From RGIG5612 sp045546255 (GTDB taxonomy: Bacteria > Bacillota > Clostridia > Lachnospirales > Lachnospiraceae), in assembly GCA_045546255.1 (NCBI GenBank), contig JAZQCK010000078.1, positions 5,576 through 69,575 on the forward strand: DNA of 64,000 nucleotides, read 5' to 3'. This document shows, one piece after another, positions 1 through 8,864 of the stretch (its first letter is position 1; the number at the start of each line of letters is the position of its first letter). The notes beneath the pieces were generated by a model. That model did no database searches and was not told the DNA's origin. It saw nothing but the letters and a program-made list of their open reading frames with translations. The translations under genes and the position numbers were made by a program.

Positions 1-601
1 CATCTTCTAAGATGTCAAAACGAAGCTGTGGCTTTGTTCCTGGTTTAAATTTATATGCACCATGGCTGGTTCCGATCGCGATCGCAAGAGAATCACAGCC
101 TGTTTTTTCAACGAATTCCTGAACATCTTCCGGACGGGTATAGGAAGAATCTTCTGCGCTGACATTGACTTCATCCTCAATGCCTGCCAGAGTTCCAAGC
201 TCTGCTTCAACGACAACGCCGTGGTCATGGGCATATTCTACGACCTGACGTGTGACCTGGATGTTTTCTTCCAGCGGAAGGCCGGATTTATCGATCATAA
301 CGGAAGTGAAGCCACCATCGATGCAGCTCTTGCAGAGCTCAAAGCTGTCGCCATGGTCTAAGTGAAGACAGATCGGAAGACCGGTCTCTTCGATTGCAGC
401 TTCCACAAGCTTCATTAAATATGTATGGTTCGCATAGGCACGTGCACCTTTGGAAACCTGAAGGATCAAAGGTGCATTTAAATCTTTTGCAGCTTCTGTG
501 ATACCCTGGACGATCTCCATGTTATTCACGTTGAACGCACCGATTGCATAACCGCCGTTATAGGCTTTTTCAAACATTTCTTTGGTTGTTACTAATGGCA
601 T
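1..601 (-). CDS. fba: Class II fructose-1,6-bisphosphate aldolase (3' end outside window)
   Basis: Zinc-dependent aldolase of glycolysis and gluconeogenesis, cleaving fructose-1,6-bisphosphate to DHAP and glyceraldehyde-3-phosphate in the cytosol. The minus-strand reading begins MPLVTTKEMFEKAYNGGYAI and continues through the family landmarks GAFNVNNME, the substrate/zinc segment HLDHGDSFE near residue 80 and EAELGTLAG near 130. About 200 residues are visible and the reading frame runs off the left edge, so the C-terminal third is missing only because of the window. The ATG at 601 follows an AGGAG ribosome binding site at 5-6 bases. It is divergent from rpmB. Identification is strong; the exact subclass (Fba against tagatose-bisphosphate aldolase) cannot be settled without the C-terminus. 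Confidence 0.93.
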   Translation of the reverse strand, partial: MPLVTTKEMFEKAYNGGYAIGAFNVNNMEIVQGITEAAKDLNAPLILQVSKGARAYANHTYLMKLVEAAIEETGLPICLHLDHGDSFELCKSCIDGGFTSVMIDKSGLPLEENIQVTRQVVEYAHDHGVVVEAELGTLAGIEDEVNVSAEDSSYTRPEDVQEFVEKTGCDSLAIAIGTSHGAYKFKPGTKPQLRFDILED

Positions 602-721
602 AATACATTCTCCTTTTGTTCTGAAAAATTAGTATGGCTCATACATAATCATTATATCCTATCAAGCAGCTTTTTTACAGAGTGAATTACCGGCAAAAGT
701 TGTGTGAATCAGTGAGTTTTC

Positions 722-775
722 ATTTTCTATACCACCAAACCGGCAAAAGGTAATAGATGGACTGGTATAGAAAAT
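722..775. repeat. Inverted repeat, 13-bp perfect arms
   Basis: Arms 722-734 and 763-775 (ATTTTCTATACCA and its complement) are separated by 28 bases, in the divergent fba/rpmB gap. An 11-base word beginning ACCGGCAAAAG-like also occurs twice, near 688 and 739. It could be an operator or a bidirectional hairpin. Confidence 0.5.
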
Positions 776-795
776 AAAAAAACATAAAATAAGGC

Positions 796-824
796 TTGCA
801 ATACCCCATGATGTTTGGTAAAAT
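796..824 (+). promoter_or_regulatory. Probable sigma-A promoter of rpmB
   Basis: TTGCAA at 796-801, a 17-base spacer and TAAAAT at 819-824, 48 bases before the rpmB start. Confidence 0.6.
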
Positions 825-871
825 ACCACACGTGCCTTAGGCATAGAACTCTAAAAGGAGGTGCAAAAAAC

Positions 872-1057
872 ATGGCAAAATGTGATATCTGTGGTAAAGG
901 CGTTCACTTTGGAAATGCAGTCAGCCACTCACATAGAAGATCCAATAAGATCTGGAAATCAAATATCAAGTCTGTTAAGGTTAAAACAGGCGGCGGCGCA
1001 AGAAAGATGCACGTATGTACTTCCTGCCTCAGATCAGGCAAAGTTGAAAGAGCATAA
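872..1057 (+). CDS. rpmB: 50S ribosomal protein L28
   Basis: Structural protein of the large ribosomal subunit, 61 residues, the normal length. It starts MAKCDICGKGVHFGN and keeps two Cys pairs (CDIC near residue 4 and CTSC near residue 48), marking the zinc-binding C+ form of L28. The ATG at 872 follows an AAAGGAGG site; an upstream in-frame start at 815 would add an unrelated tail and is rejected. It is monocistronic here, with its own promoter and a terminator immediately downstream. The rpmB-asp23-fakA-recG order is conserved in Firmicutes. Confidence 0.97.
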   Translation: MAKCDICGKGVHFGNAVSHSHRRSNKIWKSNIKSVKVKTGGGARKMHVCTSCLRSGKVERA

Positions 1058-1069
1058 CCAAAACAAATC

Positions 1070-1095
1070 AGAGAACCGCAAGGTTCTCTTTTTTT
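1070..1095 (+). terminator. Rho-independent terminator of rpmB
   Basis: Eight-bp stem AGAGAACC/GGTTCTCT with a GCAA tetraloop, followed by a run of seven T. Confidence 0.92.
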
Positions 1096-1097
1096 GC

Positions 1098-1114
1098 GCG
1101 AAGTGAGCCAAGCG
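1098..1114 (+). repeat. Dispersed repeat, short copy (CGAAGTGAGCC family)
   Basis: GCGAAGTGAGCCAAGCG directly follows the rpmB terminator. It matches the core of longer copies at 20701-20752 (opposite orientation) and 23982-24033. The following 25 bases (CGAGCGAGC-rich) look related but are not clearly alignable. Confidence 0.5.
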
Positions 1115-1153
1115 CTCCGCTTATAACGAGCGAGCTGATATTATATTATTCAC

Positions 1154-1184
1154 TTTCAAACTCCCATATTATAGTTTATAATAT
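1154..1184 (+). promoter_or_regulatory. Possible promoter of asp23-fakA-recG
   Basis: TATAAT at 1177-1182 lies inside an 8-bp palindrome (1166-1173/1177-1184). A weak -35, TTTCAA, sits 17 bases upstream at 1154-1159. The ATG at 1229 is 46 bases downstream. Confidence 0.4.
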
Positions 1185-1228
1185 AAAAGCAAAAGTTTGC
1201 ACTTGTATGGTATGAACGGAGGCCTCTT

Positions 1229-1585
1229 ATGAAAGGAAAGTATAACACCGAATACGGAAAAGTTATCGTTGAGAACAGTGTTATTGCAAAGATGGCTGGA
1301 TTAACAGCACTGGAGTGTGCAGGCATCGTGGGTATGGCGGCTTTAAGCAAACGGGATGGACTCGTAAAGCTTTTGACCCGTAACAGTATTACCAAGGGCA
1401 TCAGAGTAGAGGTTCAGAACAATGACGTGTTCCTGGAGTTCCATGTGATCGTAGCCTTTGGCGTTTCGATTGAAACTGTATCTGCAAACCTGATGGACGC
1501 CGTGAAATATCAAGTTGAGAGCACGACCGGTTTTACCGTGAAGAAAATCAGCATCATTGTTGAAGGCGTGCGGGTGATCGATTAA
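1229..1585 (+). CDS. Asp23/Gls24 family envelope-stress protein (YloU-like)
   Basis: A 118-residue Asp23 protein, beginning MKGKYNTEYGKVIVENSVIA, with the typical pattern of an initial beta strand, GIVGMA near residue 37 and a C-terminal VKKISIIVEGVRV strand. Members of this family are small soluble proteins linked to cell-envelope stress and often sit next to fakA. Start: ATG at 1229 with ACGGAGG upstream. It ends 11 bases before the GTG of the DAK2/FakA gene, so the two are co-transcribed. The partnership with a fatty-acid-kinase-like enzyme is conserved, but its exact biochemical role is not established. Confidence 0.88.
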   Translation: MKGKYNTEYGKVIVENSVIAKMAGLTALECAGIVGMAALSKRDGLVKLLTRNSITKGIRVEVQNNDVFLEFHVIVAFGVSIETVSANLMDAVKYQVESTTGFTVKKISIIVEGVRVID

Positions 1586-1596
1586 GGAGGCAGAAC

Positions 1597-3363
1597 GTGG
1601 CAAATGTTTTTGATGCAAAAATGCTGAAAAAGGCATTTTTGGCTGGTACGAAAAGATTAGACTCCAAACAGGAGTGGATCAATGAATTGAATGTATTCCC
1701 GGTTCCGGATGGAGATACGGGAACGAATATGACACTCACCTTGATGAACGCAGTCAACGAACTGGGAAACCTCGGTGAGGATGCAGGCATGGATGAGGTC
1801 AGCAAAACGATCGCATCCGGAACGCTGCGTGGTGCCCGCGGAAACTCTGGCGTTATCATGTCCCAGCTTGTCCGTGGTTTCTCAAAAGAGATCGAAGGAC
1901 ATTCAGAGATCGATAAAAAGCTGATTGCAAGTGCCTTTGAGCGTGCAGTTAAGACCGCATATAAGGCAGTTATGAAGCCGAAAGAAGGAACAATCCTTAC
2001 CGTTTCCAAAGCAGCTTCAGAAAAAGCAACGGAGCTTTGCAAATCGGATCTTTCCATGGAGGCCTTCTTAACGGAAATCTTAAAATATGCAGAAGAGATC
2101 CTGGAAAAGACGCCGGATATGCTTCCTGTATTAAAAGAGGCAGGCGTTGTAGATTCCGGTGGACAGGGACTGGTTGAGTTTCTGGGAGGAGCACTTGATG
2201 CTTATTGCGGAAAAGACGTTGACCTGGCTTCTCCGCGTGATGTGGTTGCTAAGGAGCCGGAGGCTGCTTCCCGCAGGATCGATACCACAAATATCGAAAC
2301 TTCTGATATCAAATTTGGCTACTGCACTGAATTTATCATTGATCTGGGAAAAGAGTTCCCGGAAAGCGAAGAAGATGAATTTAAGGCCTTTTTGGAGTCC
2401 ATTGGCGATTCTATTGTATGCGTCAGTATGGATGATGTCGTGAAAGTTCATGTTCATACGAATCATCCGGGTGAGGCAATCGAAAAGGCGTTAACTTATG
2501 GTTCTTTGACAAATCTCAAGATCGACAACATGCGCTATGAGCATAACGAGAAAGTGATCAAAGAGGCAGATAAAGCTGCAGCTGAGATGAGCAGAGCGCC
2601 GAAGGAAGTTGTAGGCCCTGTCACCATGCAGACCGAGACCCCGGCAGAGTTCGGTGATGGTAAAAAAGTGGAAGTTACGGATATGTTCATGGCAGAGCTT
2701 CGTAAAGAAGTCGGATTTGTGGCTGTTTGTTCTGGTGACGGATTGGCACAGATCTTTAAAGGCATGAGCGTCGACGAAGTGATCGAAGGCGGGCAGACGA
2801 TGAATCCGAGCACAGAGGATATCCTTGCAGCCGTAGCAAAGATCAACGCAGAGAATGTATTTGTGCTTCCGAATAACAAAAACATCATTCTGGCAGCACA
2901 GCAGGCAGCGGCGTTGACGGAAGATAAAAACGTCATCGTGATCCCGACGAAGACTGTCTGCCAGGGAATCAATGCCGTGATCAATTATGTTCCGGCGCTT
3001 TCCATCGAAGATAATACGACCCAGCTGACAGAAGCAGCTGAGGAGATCAAAACAGCGGAAATCACGCATTCCATCCGTGATACAGAGATTGACGGAACAA
3101 AGATCTTAAACGGCGATTATATGGGAATCGGCGACGGACATATGCTAGCAGCCGGTGCGGACCTTAAGGAAGTTACCGTAAACGCTGTCAAAGCCATGAT
3201 GGACGACTTTTCGGAGCTGGTTACCATATACTATGGCGCCGATGTAACGGAAGACGATGCACAGGAAATCGCCGACCAGATCGAGGCAGAATTCGAAGAT
3301 GTTGATATTGAGGTGACCTACGGAGGACAGCCGGTCTACTATTATATCGTCTCTGTCGAATAA
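1597..3363 (+). CDS. fakA: DAK2/DegV-like fatty acid kinase catalytic protein (FakA/YloV)
   Basis: 588 residues. The N-terminal DhaL-type kinase domain (about residues 10-200) has the nucleotide/Mg motif PDGDTGTN near 37 and GARGNSGVIMSQ near 79. The C-terminal half carries the FakA middle and DegV-like regions (KVHVHTNHPG near 285, YYGADVTEDDAQEIADQIE near 550). In characterised FakA the kinase phosphorylates fatty acids carried by a FakB binding protein for phospholipid synthesis; no fakB is in this window. GTG start at 1597 follows AAGGAGG at 6 bases. Length matches the family (about 550-590). Its position between asp23 and recG is the standard Firmicutes order. It could be annotated only as DAK2-domain protein; the FakA role is inferred by family. 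Confidence 0.87.
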   Translation: MANVFDAKMLKKAFLAGTKRLDSKQEWINELNVFPVPDGDTGTNMTLTLMNAVNELGNLGEDAGMDEVSKTIASGTLRGARGNSGVIMSQLVRGFSKEIEGHSEIDKKLIASAFERAVKTAYKAVMKPKEGTILTVSKAASEKATELCKSDLSMEAFLTEILKYAEEILEKTPDMLPVLKEAGVVDSGGQGLVEFLGGALDAYCGKDVDLASPRDVVAKEPEAASRRIDTTNIETSDIKFGYCTEFIIDLGKEFPESEEDEFKAFLESIGDSIVCVSMDDVVKVHVHTNHPGEAIEKALTYGSLTNLKIDNMRYEHNEKVIKEADKAAAEMSRAPKEVVGPVTMQTETPAEFGDGKKVEVTDMFMAELRKEVGFVAVCSGDGLAQIFKGMSVDEVIEGGQTMNPSTEDILAAVAKINAENVFVLPNNKNIILAAQQAAALTEDKNVIVIPTKTVCQGINAVINYVPALSIEDNTTQLTEAAEEIKTAEITHSIRDTEIDGTKILNGDYMGIGDGHMLAAGADLKEVTVNAVKAMMDDFSELVTIYYGADVTEDDAQEIADQIEAEFEDVDIEVTYGGQPVYYYIVSVE

Positions 3364-3440
3364 CAATAAGAAACTGAAATGTGATTAGGCAGGAGGAAGC
3401 TTCTGCCTTTTCTATATGAGGAACATTGGAAGGACAGCGA

Positions 3441-5504
3441 ATGGAACTGACAGCGCTGAAAGGCATCGGCGAGAAAACAAAAGAATATTTTGAAAAGCTT
3501 GGAGTTCATACGCAGGAGGAACTGTTAGAGTTCTTTCCTCGCGATTATGAACTCTTTTTTCCGCCTGTCACAGTCGGGGAGATCGGATACAAGACTTTTG
3601 CTGCAGTAAGGGGCGTCTTCACGCAGGACCTCTTCCAAAGACGGGTCAAAAAGATGACGATCACGACCGCGCAGTTCAAAGATGAGATTGGAAAAACCAT
3701 CAAAGTGACCTGGTTCAACGCTCCATTTATGAAAGATGCGGTCCATCCGGGCGAGCTGTATATCTTAAGGGGCAGAGTCAGCCGAAAATATGGCGTTCTG
3801 CAGCTCAATCAGCCGAAAGTCTATACACCGGAAGAATACGCGAAAAAAATGAACAGCATGCAGCCGGTCTATCCCCTGACAAAAGGGCTGAGTTCGACTT
3901 CAATCGCGAATGCAGTCCGTCAGGCGATGGATGGCGAGGCGTTTGCTAAGCTGGATATAGAAGATCCGCTCCCGGGCGAGATTCGGGTTAAATATGGCTT
4001 ATGCAAGAAGAGTTATGCGGTCAGCAATCTGCATTTCCCGGAAACGAAAGAGGCATATATGGCCGGGGCGGTCCGCATGTCGTTTGAAGAGATCTTCCTC
4101 TTTATTCTTGCGATGAAGCGTAATGAAAGCAATGCGAAAGCAGCGTCTGAGGTGCAGATCAAAAGCTGTGCGCAAACCGATGAATTCATAGAAAAACTTC
4201 CGTTTCATTTAACAGATGCGCAGAAAAAGGTGATCGATGAGATCAATACTGACATGATGTCAGGCTATGTCATGAACCGTCTGATCCAGGGAGATGTCGG
4301 CTCGGGAAAAACGATCGTTGCGATTGCAGCCTTGATGAATGCTGCATTCTCCGGTTACCAGGGAGCCCTGATGGCGCCGACAGAAGTTTTGGCTTCCCAG
4401 CATTATGAAAATATCACCCGGATGTTTAAAGAAAACGGCATTGACCTGAATGTCGCTCTTTTAACCGGCTCCATGACAGCGCTTGAAAAGCGAGTTGTTT
4501 ATGATGCCTTGGAGAATGGGCGAATCCATATCATTATTGGAACCCATGCGCTGTTTCAGGAGAAGGCAAAGTACCATAACCTGGGTTTGATCGTGACAGA
4601 TGAGCAGCATCGCTTTGGGATCAAACAAAGAGAGGCACTGGCACAGAAAGCATCGGTTTCCGGCAAAGAGATCCAGCCGCATATGATCGTCATGAGCGCG
4701 ACACCAATCCCGAGAACGCTTGCGCTGATTATCTACGGAAATATGGATGTTTCTGTGATTGACCAGCTCCCAGGAGGCAGAAAGCCGATCAAGAATGCGG
4801 TTGTGGATGATTCCTATAAAGAGCAGGCTTACCGCTTTATCGAAAAGGAAGTGGATAAAGGCCATCAGGCCTATATCATCTGTCCGCTGGTTGAATTTTC
4901 AGAGGGCGTCGATGCCCAGAATGTTACGGATTATACAGAAATGCTCCGAGATGTCTTAAGAGAGGATATATCCATTGGCATGCTGCACGGCCAGATGACA
5001 CCGGCAAAGAAAAACGAAATCATGACCCGTTTTGCAGAAGGGCAGATTAAGGTCTTGGTATCCACGACCGTTGTTGAGGTCGGTGTGGATGTTCCGAATG
5101 CGACAGTCATGATGGTCGAGGATGCGAACCGCTTTGGTCTTGCAGCACTGCATCAGCTGAGAGGACGTGTCGGAAGAGGCGGCAATCAAAGTTACTGCAT
5201 TTTTGTCTGCAATAACGGTTCAAAAGAAGCGATGGAACGACTGGAAATCCTCAAGACTTCCAACGATGGATTTGAGATTGCTTCGAAAGATCTAGAACTC
5301 AGAGGACCAGGAGAGTTTACCGGAATCCGCCAGAGCGGAGCCCTTTCATTTAAGAACTTTGATATCTATCGTGATGCCGATCTTGCACAGAAAGCGATCG
5401 AAGCAGTAAATGACTACCTGTCAGGAAACATAAGACTGACCAAGAGCGAAGAACAGCTTCTACTTGAAAAATCGAGCCTTCAGGCAGGATCGATACTGCT
5501 ATAA
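3441..5504 (+). CDS. recG: ATP-dependent DNA helicase RecG
   Basis: Branch-migration helicase that remodels stalled forks and Holliday junctions. 687 residues, the usual length. It shows an N-terminal wedge/OB region (about 50-150), Walker A GDVGSGKT at about 284, a DEQH Walker B box (TDEQHRFG) near 386, and motif VI QLRGRVGRGG near 571. The RecG C-terminal segment follows (FTGIRQSGALSFKNFDIYRD). I chose ATG 3441 with GGAAGG 7 bases upstream; a TTG at 3426 would add five residues with no site. It follows fakA by 77 bases and ends at a clear terminator. Confidence 0.97.
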   Translation: MELTALKGIGEKTKEYFEKLGVHTQEELLEFFPRDYELFFPPVTVGEIGYKTFAAVRGVFTQDLFQRRVKKMTITTAQFKDEIGKTIKVTWFNAPFMKDAVHPGELYILRGRVSRKYGVLQLNQPKVYTPEEYAKKMNSMQPVYPLTKGLSSTSIANAVRQAMDGEAFAKLDIEDPLPGEIRVKYGLCKKSYAVSNLHFPETKEAYMAGAVRMSFEEIFLFILAMKRNESNAKAASEVQIKSCAQTDEFIEKLPFHLTDAQKKVIDEINTDMMSGYVMNRLIQGDVGSGKTIVAIAALMNAAFSGYQGALMAPTEVLASQHYENITRMFKENGIDLNVALLTGSMTALEKRVVYDALENGRIHIIIGTHALFQEKAKYHNLGLIVTDEQHRFGIKQREALAQKASVSGKEIQPHMIVMSATPIPRTLALIIYGNMDVSVIDQLPGGRKPIKNAVVDDSYKEQAYRFIEKEVDKGHQAYIICPLVEFSEGVDAQNVTDYTEMLRDVLREDISIGMLHGQMTPAKKNEIMTRFAEGQIKVLVSTTVVEVGVDVPNATVMMVEDANRFGLAALHQLRGRVGRGGNQSYCIFVCNNGSKEAMERLEILKTSNDGFEIASKDLELRGPGEFTGIRQSGALSFKNFDIYRDADLAQKAIEAVNDYLSGNIRLTKSEEQLLLEKSSLQAGSILL

Positions 5505-5539
5505 AAAACGTATAACTGATATGAATGATCTGCATAAGG

Positions 5540-5577
5540 AGTGGTGCACAGAGTTGCGCACCATTTCTTTTTTTAAA
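5540..5577 (+). terminator. Rho-independent terminator after recG
   Basis: Stem AGTGGTGC/GCACCATT (one G-T pair) with a 10-base loop, followed by TCTTTTTTT. Confidence 0.85.
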
Positions 5578-5899
5578 TAAAATAATTACAAAAAACGGAT
5601 GAATTTGCTATATCTTGGTATTTTATTTTTGATATGATTATCGTGTCGAAAAAAGAATTTTTAATCTGAATAATACAATTTCTTTTGACCTGATATGTTA
5701 AGACAGAAGGGACCGCATCGCGGTCTCTTTTGTTGTCCACAGGTCTATTTTTTGTATGACTTGATGAACTTTTCGTGAACTTTCTGTATACGTTTGACGC
5801 GAAAATGTATACAGAGTATGCTGACGACACTTAAGAACTTCAAAGTTTTTCTGCGTTCCGCAGAAGGCTATATTTTTCAGAAAAAAGGAGCAGAAAAGT
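5578..5899. other. Intergenic region before comM with three inverted repeats
   Basis: No ORF with a ribosome site is seen in this stretch. It holds (1) a hairpin at 5707-5729 (AAGGGACCGC/GCGGTCTCTT) followed by TTGTTGT, which could be an attenuator; (2) a 9-bp inverted repeat TCTGTATAC/GTATACAGA at 5783-5791/5807-5815, operator-like; and (3) a 7-bp hairpin TTCTGCG/CGCAGAA at 5849-5865, 34 bases before the comM start. The leader is unusually structured for a comM-type gene. Confidence 0.5.
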
Positions 5900-7423
5900 A
5901 TGTTTTGCAGTGTAAACAGTGCGTCTGTTTTTGGTGTCGTTCCGCAGATGGTAAGCGTTGAAGTCGATGTTGCAGGAGGTCTTCCGTCCTTCAACATGGT
6001 AGGCCTTCCATCTTCAGAAGTAAGGGAAGCGAAAGAGCGGGTGTTAAGAGCCATTGAAAACTCCGGCTTTGATATTCCTGCAAGAAAGGTCACGATCAAC
6101 CTGTCGCCTGCAGGACTTCGAAAAAACGGATCCGGATTTGACCTTCCAATGGCGATCGCGCTGCTTTCTGCACTTGGCTATATTGAACCGGAGGCGGTGG
6201 AAGGGATGATGATGGTCGGCGAACTGAGCATGGACGGAAGTGTCCTTCCAGTTAACGGCATTCTCCCCATTGCCGTCTATGCAAAAGAACAGGGCGTTAA
6301 GAAACTGGTGATTCCAAAAGCCTGTGCGTTTGAAGGGCGCTATGTGGAAGAGGTCGATATTTTCGGAGTGTCCTCCCTTTCATTGTTTGTCAGAGACTTG
6401 AAAAATAAAAGCCTCGAAAAAATAGAGAAAGCAGACTTGAAAGAACTGCTAGACCTGCGCTACCGGGAAAGCCCTTTGGATTTTAAAGATGTAAAGGGAC
6501 AGGAAGCTGCAAAAAGGGCGACTATGGTTGCTGCAGCAGGCTTTCATAATCTTTTGTATATTGGCCCGCCGGGATCCGGGAAAAGTCTGATGGCACAGAG
6601 GATTCCCTCTATCATCAATCAGCTTTCGCCGGAGGAGTGCCTGGAAGTTTCCAAAATCTATTCGGCTGCCGGGCTCTTAAAAAACCAAAGCCTGATAACG
6701 GAGCGCCCCTTTCGTGCTCCGCATCACAGCATTTCAGGCCCTGCTCTGATCGGAGGTTCTGCCGTTCCGCGTCCCGGCGAAGTGACGCTTGCGCATAAAG
6801 GCATTTTATTTCTGGACGAAGCCGCGGAGTTTAAAACCGATACGATCGAAACCTTAAGGCAGCCGCTCGAAGATAAGCAGGTCGTGATCAACCGGGCTGC
6901 GTATCGGGCGGTCTTTCCGGCGGATGTGATGCTGGTGATGGCGCTCAATCCCTGCCGGTGTGGCTACTATCCTGACAGAAACCTTTGCTCCTGCTCGGAA
7001 CAGGATGTCAGACGCTATTTTGGTAAGATCAAAGGTCCTGTTTTAGATCGGATCGACATCTGCGTTGCTGTGGAAAAGGTGCAGGTTACGGACCTGAGCG
7101 GAATGGAGAAATCTATGAGCTCAGAAGAAATGCGGAAAGCGGTGGAACGCGCCCATGAGATGCAGAAAAACCGCTTTCTGAATGAACCTATCGATTTCAA
7201 TGCCCAAATGGATAATCAACGGATCAGGAAATACTGCGAGATGGAAGAGCGCGCAAAGCAGATGCTCGAGCTGGCCTACGATAAGTATCATTTATCCGCC
7301 AGGGGCTATTTCAAGATCATAAAGGTCGCAAGGACGATTGCCGATATCGACGGAAGCGATGTGATCAAGAGACCGCATCTATTAGAAGCAATCGGCTATC
7401 GGAATACCGTGATTGAAATGTAG
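5900..7423 (+). CDS. comM: YifB/ComM family Mg-chelatase-like AAA+ ATPase
   Basis: 507 residues, family length. An N-terminal Lon-like/S5-fold domain (about 20-140) is followed by a Mg-chelatase-type AAA+ module with Walker A GPPGSGKS at about 221, Walker B ILFLDEAAEF near 306, and the signature NPCRCGYYPD near 350. A C-terminal Mg_chelatase_C region ends the protein. ComM of Gram-negatives is a helicase that promotes branch migration during integration of transforming DNA; most Firmicutes members are uncharacterised. Start: ATG 5900 after AAAGGAG. dprA follows about 40 bases later, consistent with a DNA-processing operon comM-dprA-topA. Confidence 0.93.
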   Translation: MFCSVNSASVFGVVPQMVSVEVDVAGGLPSFNMVGLPSSEVREAKERVLRAIENSGFDIPARKVTINLSPAGLRKNGSGFDLPMAIALLSALGYIEPEAVEGMMMVGELSMDGSVLPVNGILPIAVYAKEQGVKKLVIPKACAFEGRYVEEVDIFGVSSLSLFVRDLKNKSLEKIEKADLKELLDLRYRESPLDFKDVKGQEAAKRATMVAAAGFHNLLYIGPPGSGKSLMAQRIPSIINQLSPEECLEVSKIYSAAGLLKNQSLITERPFRAPHHSISGPALIGGSAVPRPGEVTLAHKGILFLDEAAEFKTDTIETLRQPLEDKQVVINRAAYRAVFPADVMLVMALNPCRCGYYPDRNLCSCSEQDVRRYFGKIKGPVLDRIDICVAVEKVQVTDLSGMEKSMSSEEMRKAVERAHEMQKNRFLNEPIDFNAQMDNQRIRKYCEMEERAKQMLELAYDKYHLSARGYFKIIKVARTIADIDGSDVIKRPHLLEAIGYRNTVIEM

Positions 7424-7456
7424 GAGATGATCAAATAAGGAGATGATCAAACAAGG
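7421..7456 (+). repeat. Tandem duplication containing the ribosome site of dprA
   Basis: An 18-base unit, GGAGATGATCAAATAA-like, is repeated twice with one change in the comM-dprA junction (about 7423-7456). This duplicates a Shine-Dalgarno-like GGAG. The true dprA start (7464) uses the AAGGAG that follows the second copy. Confidence 0.6.
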
Positions 7457-7463
7457 AGAGAAT

Positions 7464-8711
7464 ATGACAAGGGATGAATATTGGTTTTGGCTTTGCAATA
7501 TACCGGGAATCTATCAGGAAACGCTGCAGAAACTCCTGTCTGTTTGTGGCGCGCCGGAAGCAATCTATCAGGAAAATGCAGACAATTTGAAGGCGTGTGG
7601 TCTACTCACGGCAAAGCAGGCGGCTGCGTTTGCTGAAAGCAAAAATACTGCAGACGCTCTGTATCTTTTAGAAACAATCCGTAGGGATGGCATTCGTTTT
7701 CTGCATCCGGAATCAGAGGAGTTTCCGGAAAAACTGAAAACCATTCCGGATCCGCCCTTTTGCCTTTATGTCAAAGGAAATCTTCCGGATCCGAACCTTC
7801 CTTCAGCTGGAATGGTCGGGGCCAGAGCCTGCAGCGAATATGGAAAAAAGATGGCGCTGAGCTTTGCGGGAAGCCTTGCGGCCGCCGGCGTTCAGATCAT
7901 CAGCGGAATGGCGGCAGGCATCGATTCCATGAGCGCAAGAGGGGCGCTTTCGGTTGGAGGAAAGACCTTCGCCGTCTTAGGAAGCGGAATCGACGTAATC
8001 TATCCGGTAGAAAACTTCAGCCTGTATTATGAGATCATCTCTTCGGGTGGCGGGATCATCAGTGAATATCCGATGGGTACGCAGCCAATTGCCTGGCAGT
8101 TTCCTTTAAGGAACCGGCTGATCAGCGGCCTAAGCGACCGCCTTTTGGTGATGGAAGCAAAAGAACGGAGTGGAACGCTGATCACGGTCCGTTATGCTTT
8201 AGAGCAGGGCAGGGATGTCTATGCGCTGCCAGGACGGCTGACGGATAAGGCAAGCTTCGGATGCAATCGAATGATCGCTGACGGGGCCGGCATTCTGATC
8301 AGCCCCGAATATCTCCTGGAAGAAATATATAGGAACCCTAAATTAGAGGAATCGCCAAAGCTTATAGAGCAGAATGATCCGGGAGCTAATCGGAAGAGCG
8401 AAGAGGGCACTTTAAGTATGAATCAAACTGCTTCGCAGCAGAATCAATCAGCCCCTAATCTATATAGAAGAAAAAAATCTCCTTCCGGAGCTTCGAAAGT
8501 CAAAAAAGGAAAACAAAAGACCGAAATCAGTGGAATGCGGGAGGATCTGAAAAAAATATTTGATCTCATAGAAACGAAGCCGACTAGCCTTCAAAGCATC
8601 ATCGAAAAAAGCAAAGAAAGCGCTGAAATAACAGCTTCTTTGCTTGCTGAAATGGAATTACTCGGCCTGGTTCAGGAGGTCTCAAAGAACACATACATAC
8701 GAATTTTATGA
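7464..8711 (+). CDS. dprA: DNA-processing protein DprA (Smf)
   Basis: Loads RecA on incoming single-stranded DNA during transformation. 415 residues: an N-terminal helical region (about 1-70), the Rossmann-like DprA core (VGARACSEYGKKMA near 117, IISGMAAGIDSMSARGA near 147, VLGSGIDVIYPVEN near 171), then a low-complexity linker (about 305-345) and a C-terminal winged helix of the DprA_WH type (FDLIETKPTSLQSIIEKS, about 360-410). Start: ATG 7464 with AAGGAGAG at 5-6 bases; the upstream ATG at 7443 is less well placed. A TTGACA promoter for topA begins two bases after the stop. Confidence 0.95.
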   Translation: MTRDEYWFWLCNIPGIYQETLQKLLSVCGAPEAIYQENADNLKACGLLTAKQAAAFAESKNTADALYLLETIRRDGIRFLHPESEEFPEKLKTIPDPPFCLYVKGNLPDPNLPSAGMVGARACSEYGKKMALSFAGSLAAAGVQIISGMAAGIDSMSARGALSVGGKTFAVLGSGIDVIYPVENFSLYYEIISSGGGIISEYPMGTQPIAWQFPLRNRLISGLSDRLLVMEAKERSGTLITVRYALEQGRDVYALPGRLTDKASFGCNRMIADGAGILISPEYLLEEIYRNPKLEESPKLIEQNDPGANRKSEEGTLSMNQTASQQNQSAPNLYRRKKSPSGASKVKKGKQKTEISGMREDLKKIFDLIETKPTSLQSIIEKSKESAEITASLLAEMELLGLVQEVSKNTYIRIL

Positions 8712-8712
8712 G

Positions 8713-8742
8713 TTGACAAGCCAATATGGTTTGGTGTATAAG
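8713..8742 (+). promoter_or_regulatory. Candidate promoter for topA
   Basis: TTGACA at 8713-8718, an 18-base spacer and TATAAG at 8737-8742. It leaves a 120-base 5' leader before topA in which I recognise no known RNA element. Confidence 0.5.
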
Positions 8743-8864
8743 CCATGCTAGGCCCTAATGAAGGCAAGAGTGCTATGCGGGGAGTTGTCGAAGACAAAAC
8801 AGCAATCCGTAAGCATGCATAGTTTCAGAAATTAGTAAATTAATATAGTAAGGAAATCTATCAA

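Noticed and set aside
662..844. Minus-strand 60-residue frame before rpmB
   Set aside because: It overlaps the rpmB promoter and the inverted repeat, and has no ribosome site or known motif.
8743..8864. Riboswitch or small RNA in the topA leader
   Set aside because: No recognisable conserved core or strong hairpin with U-tract was found by eye.
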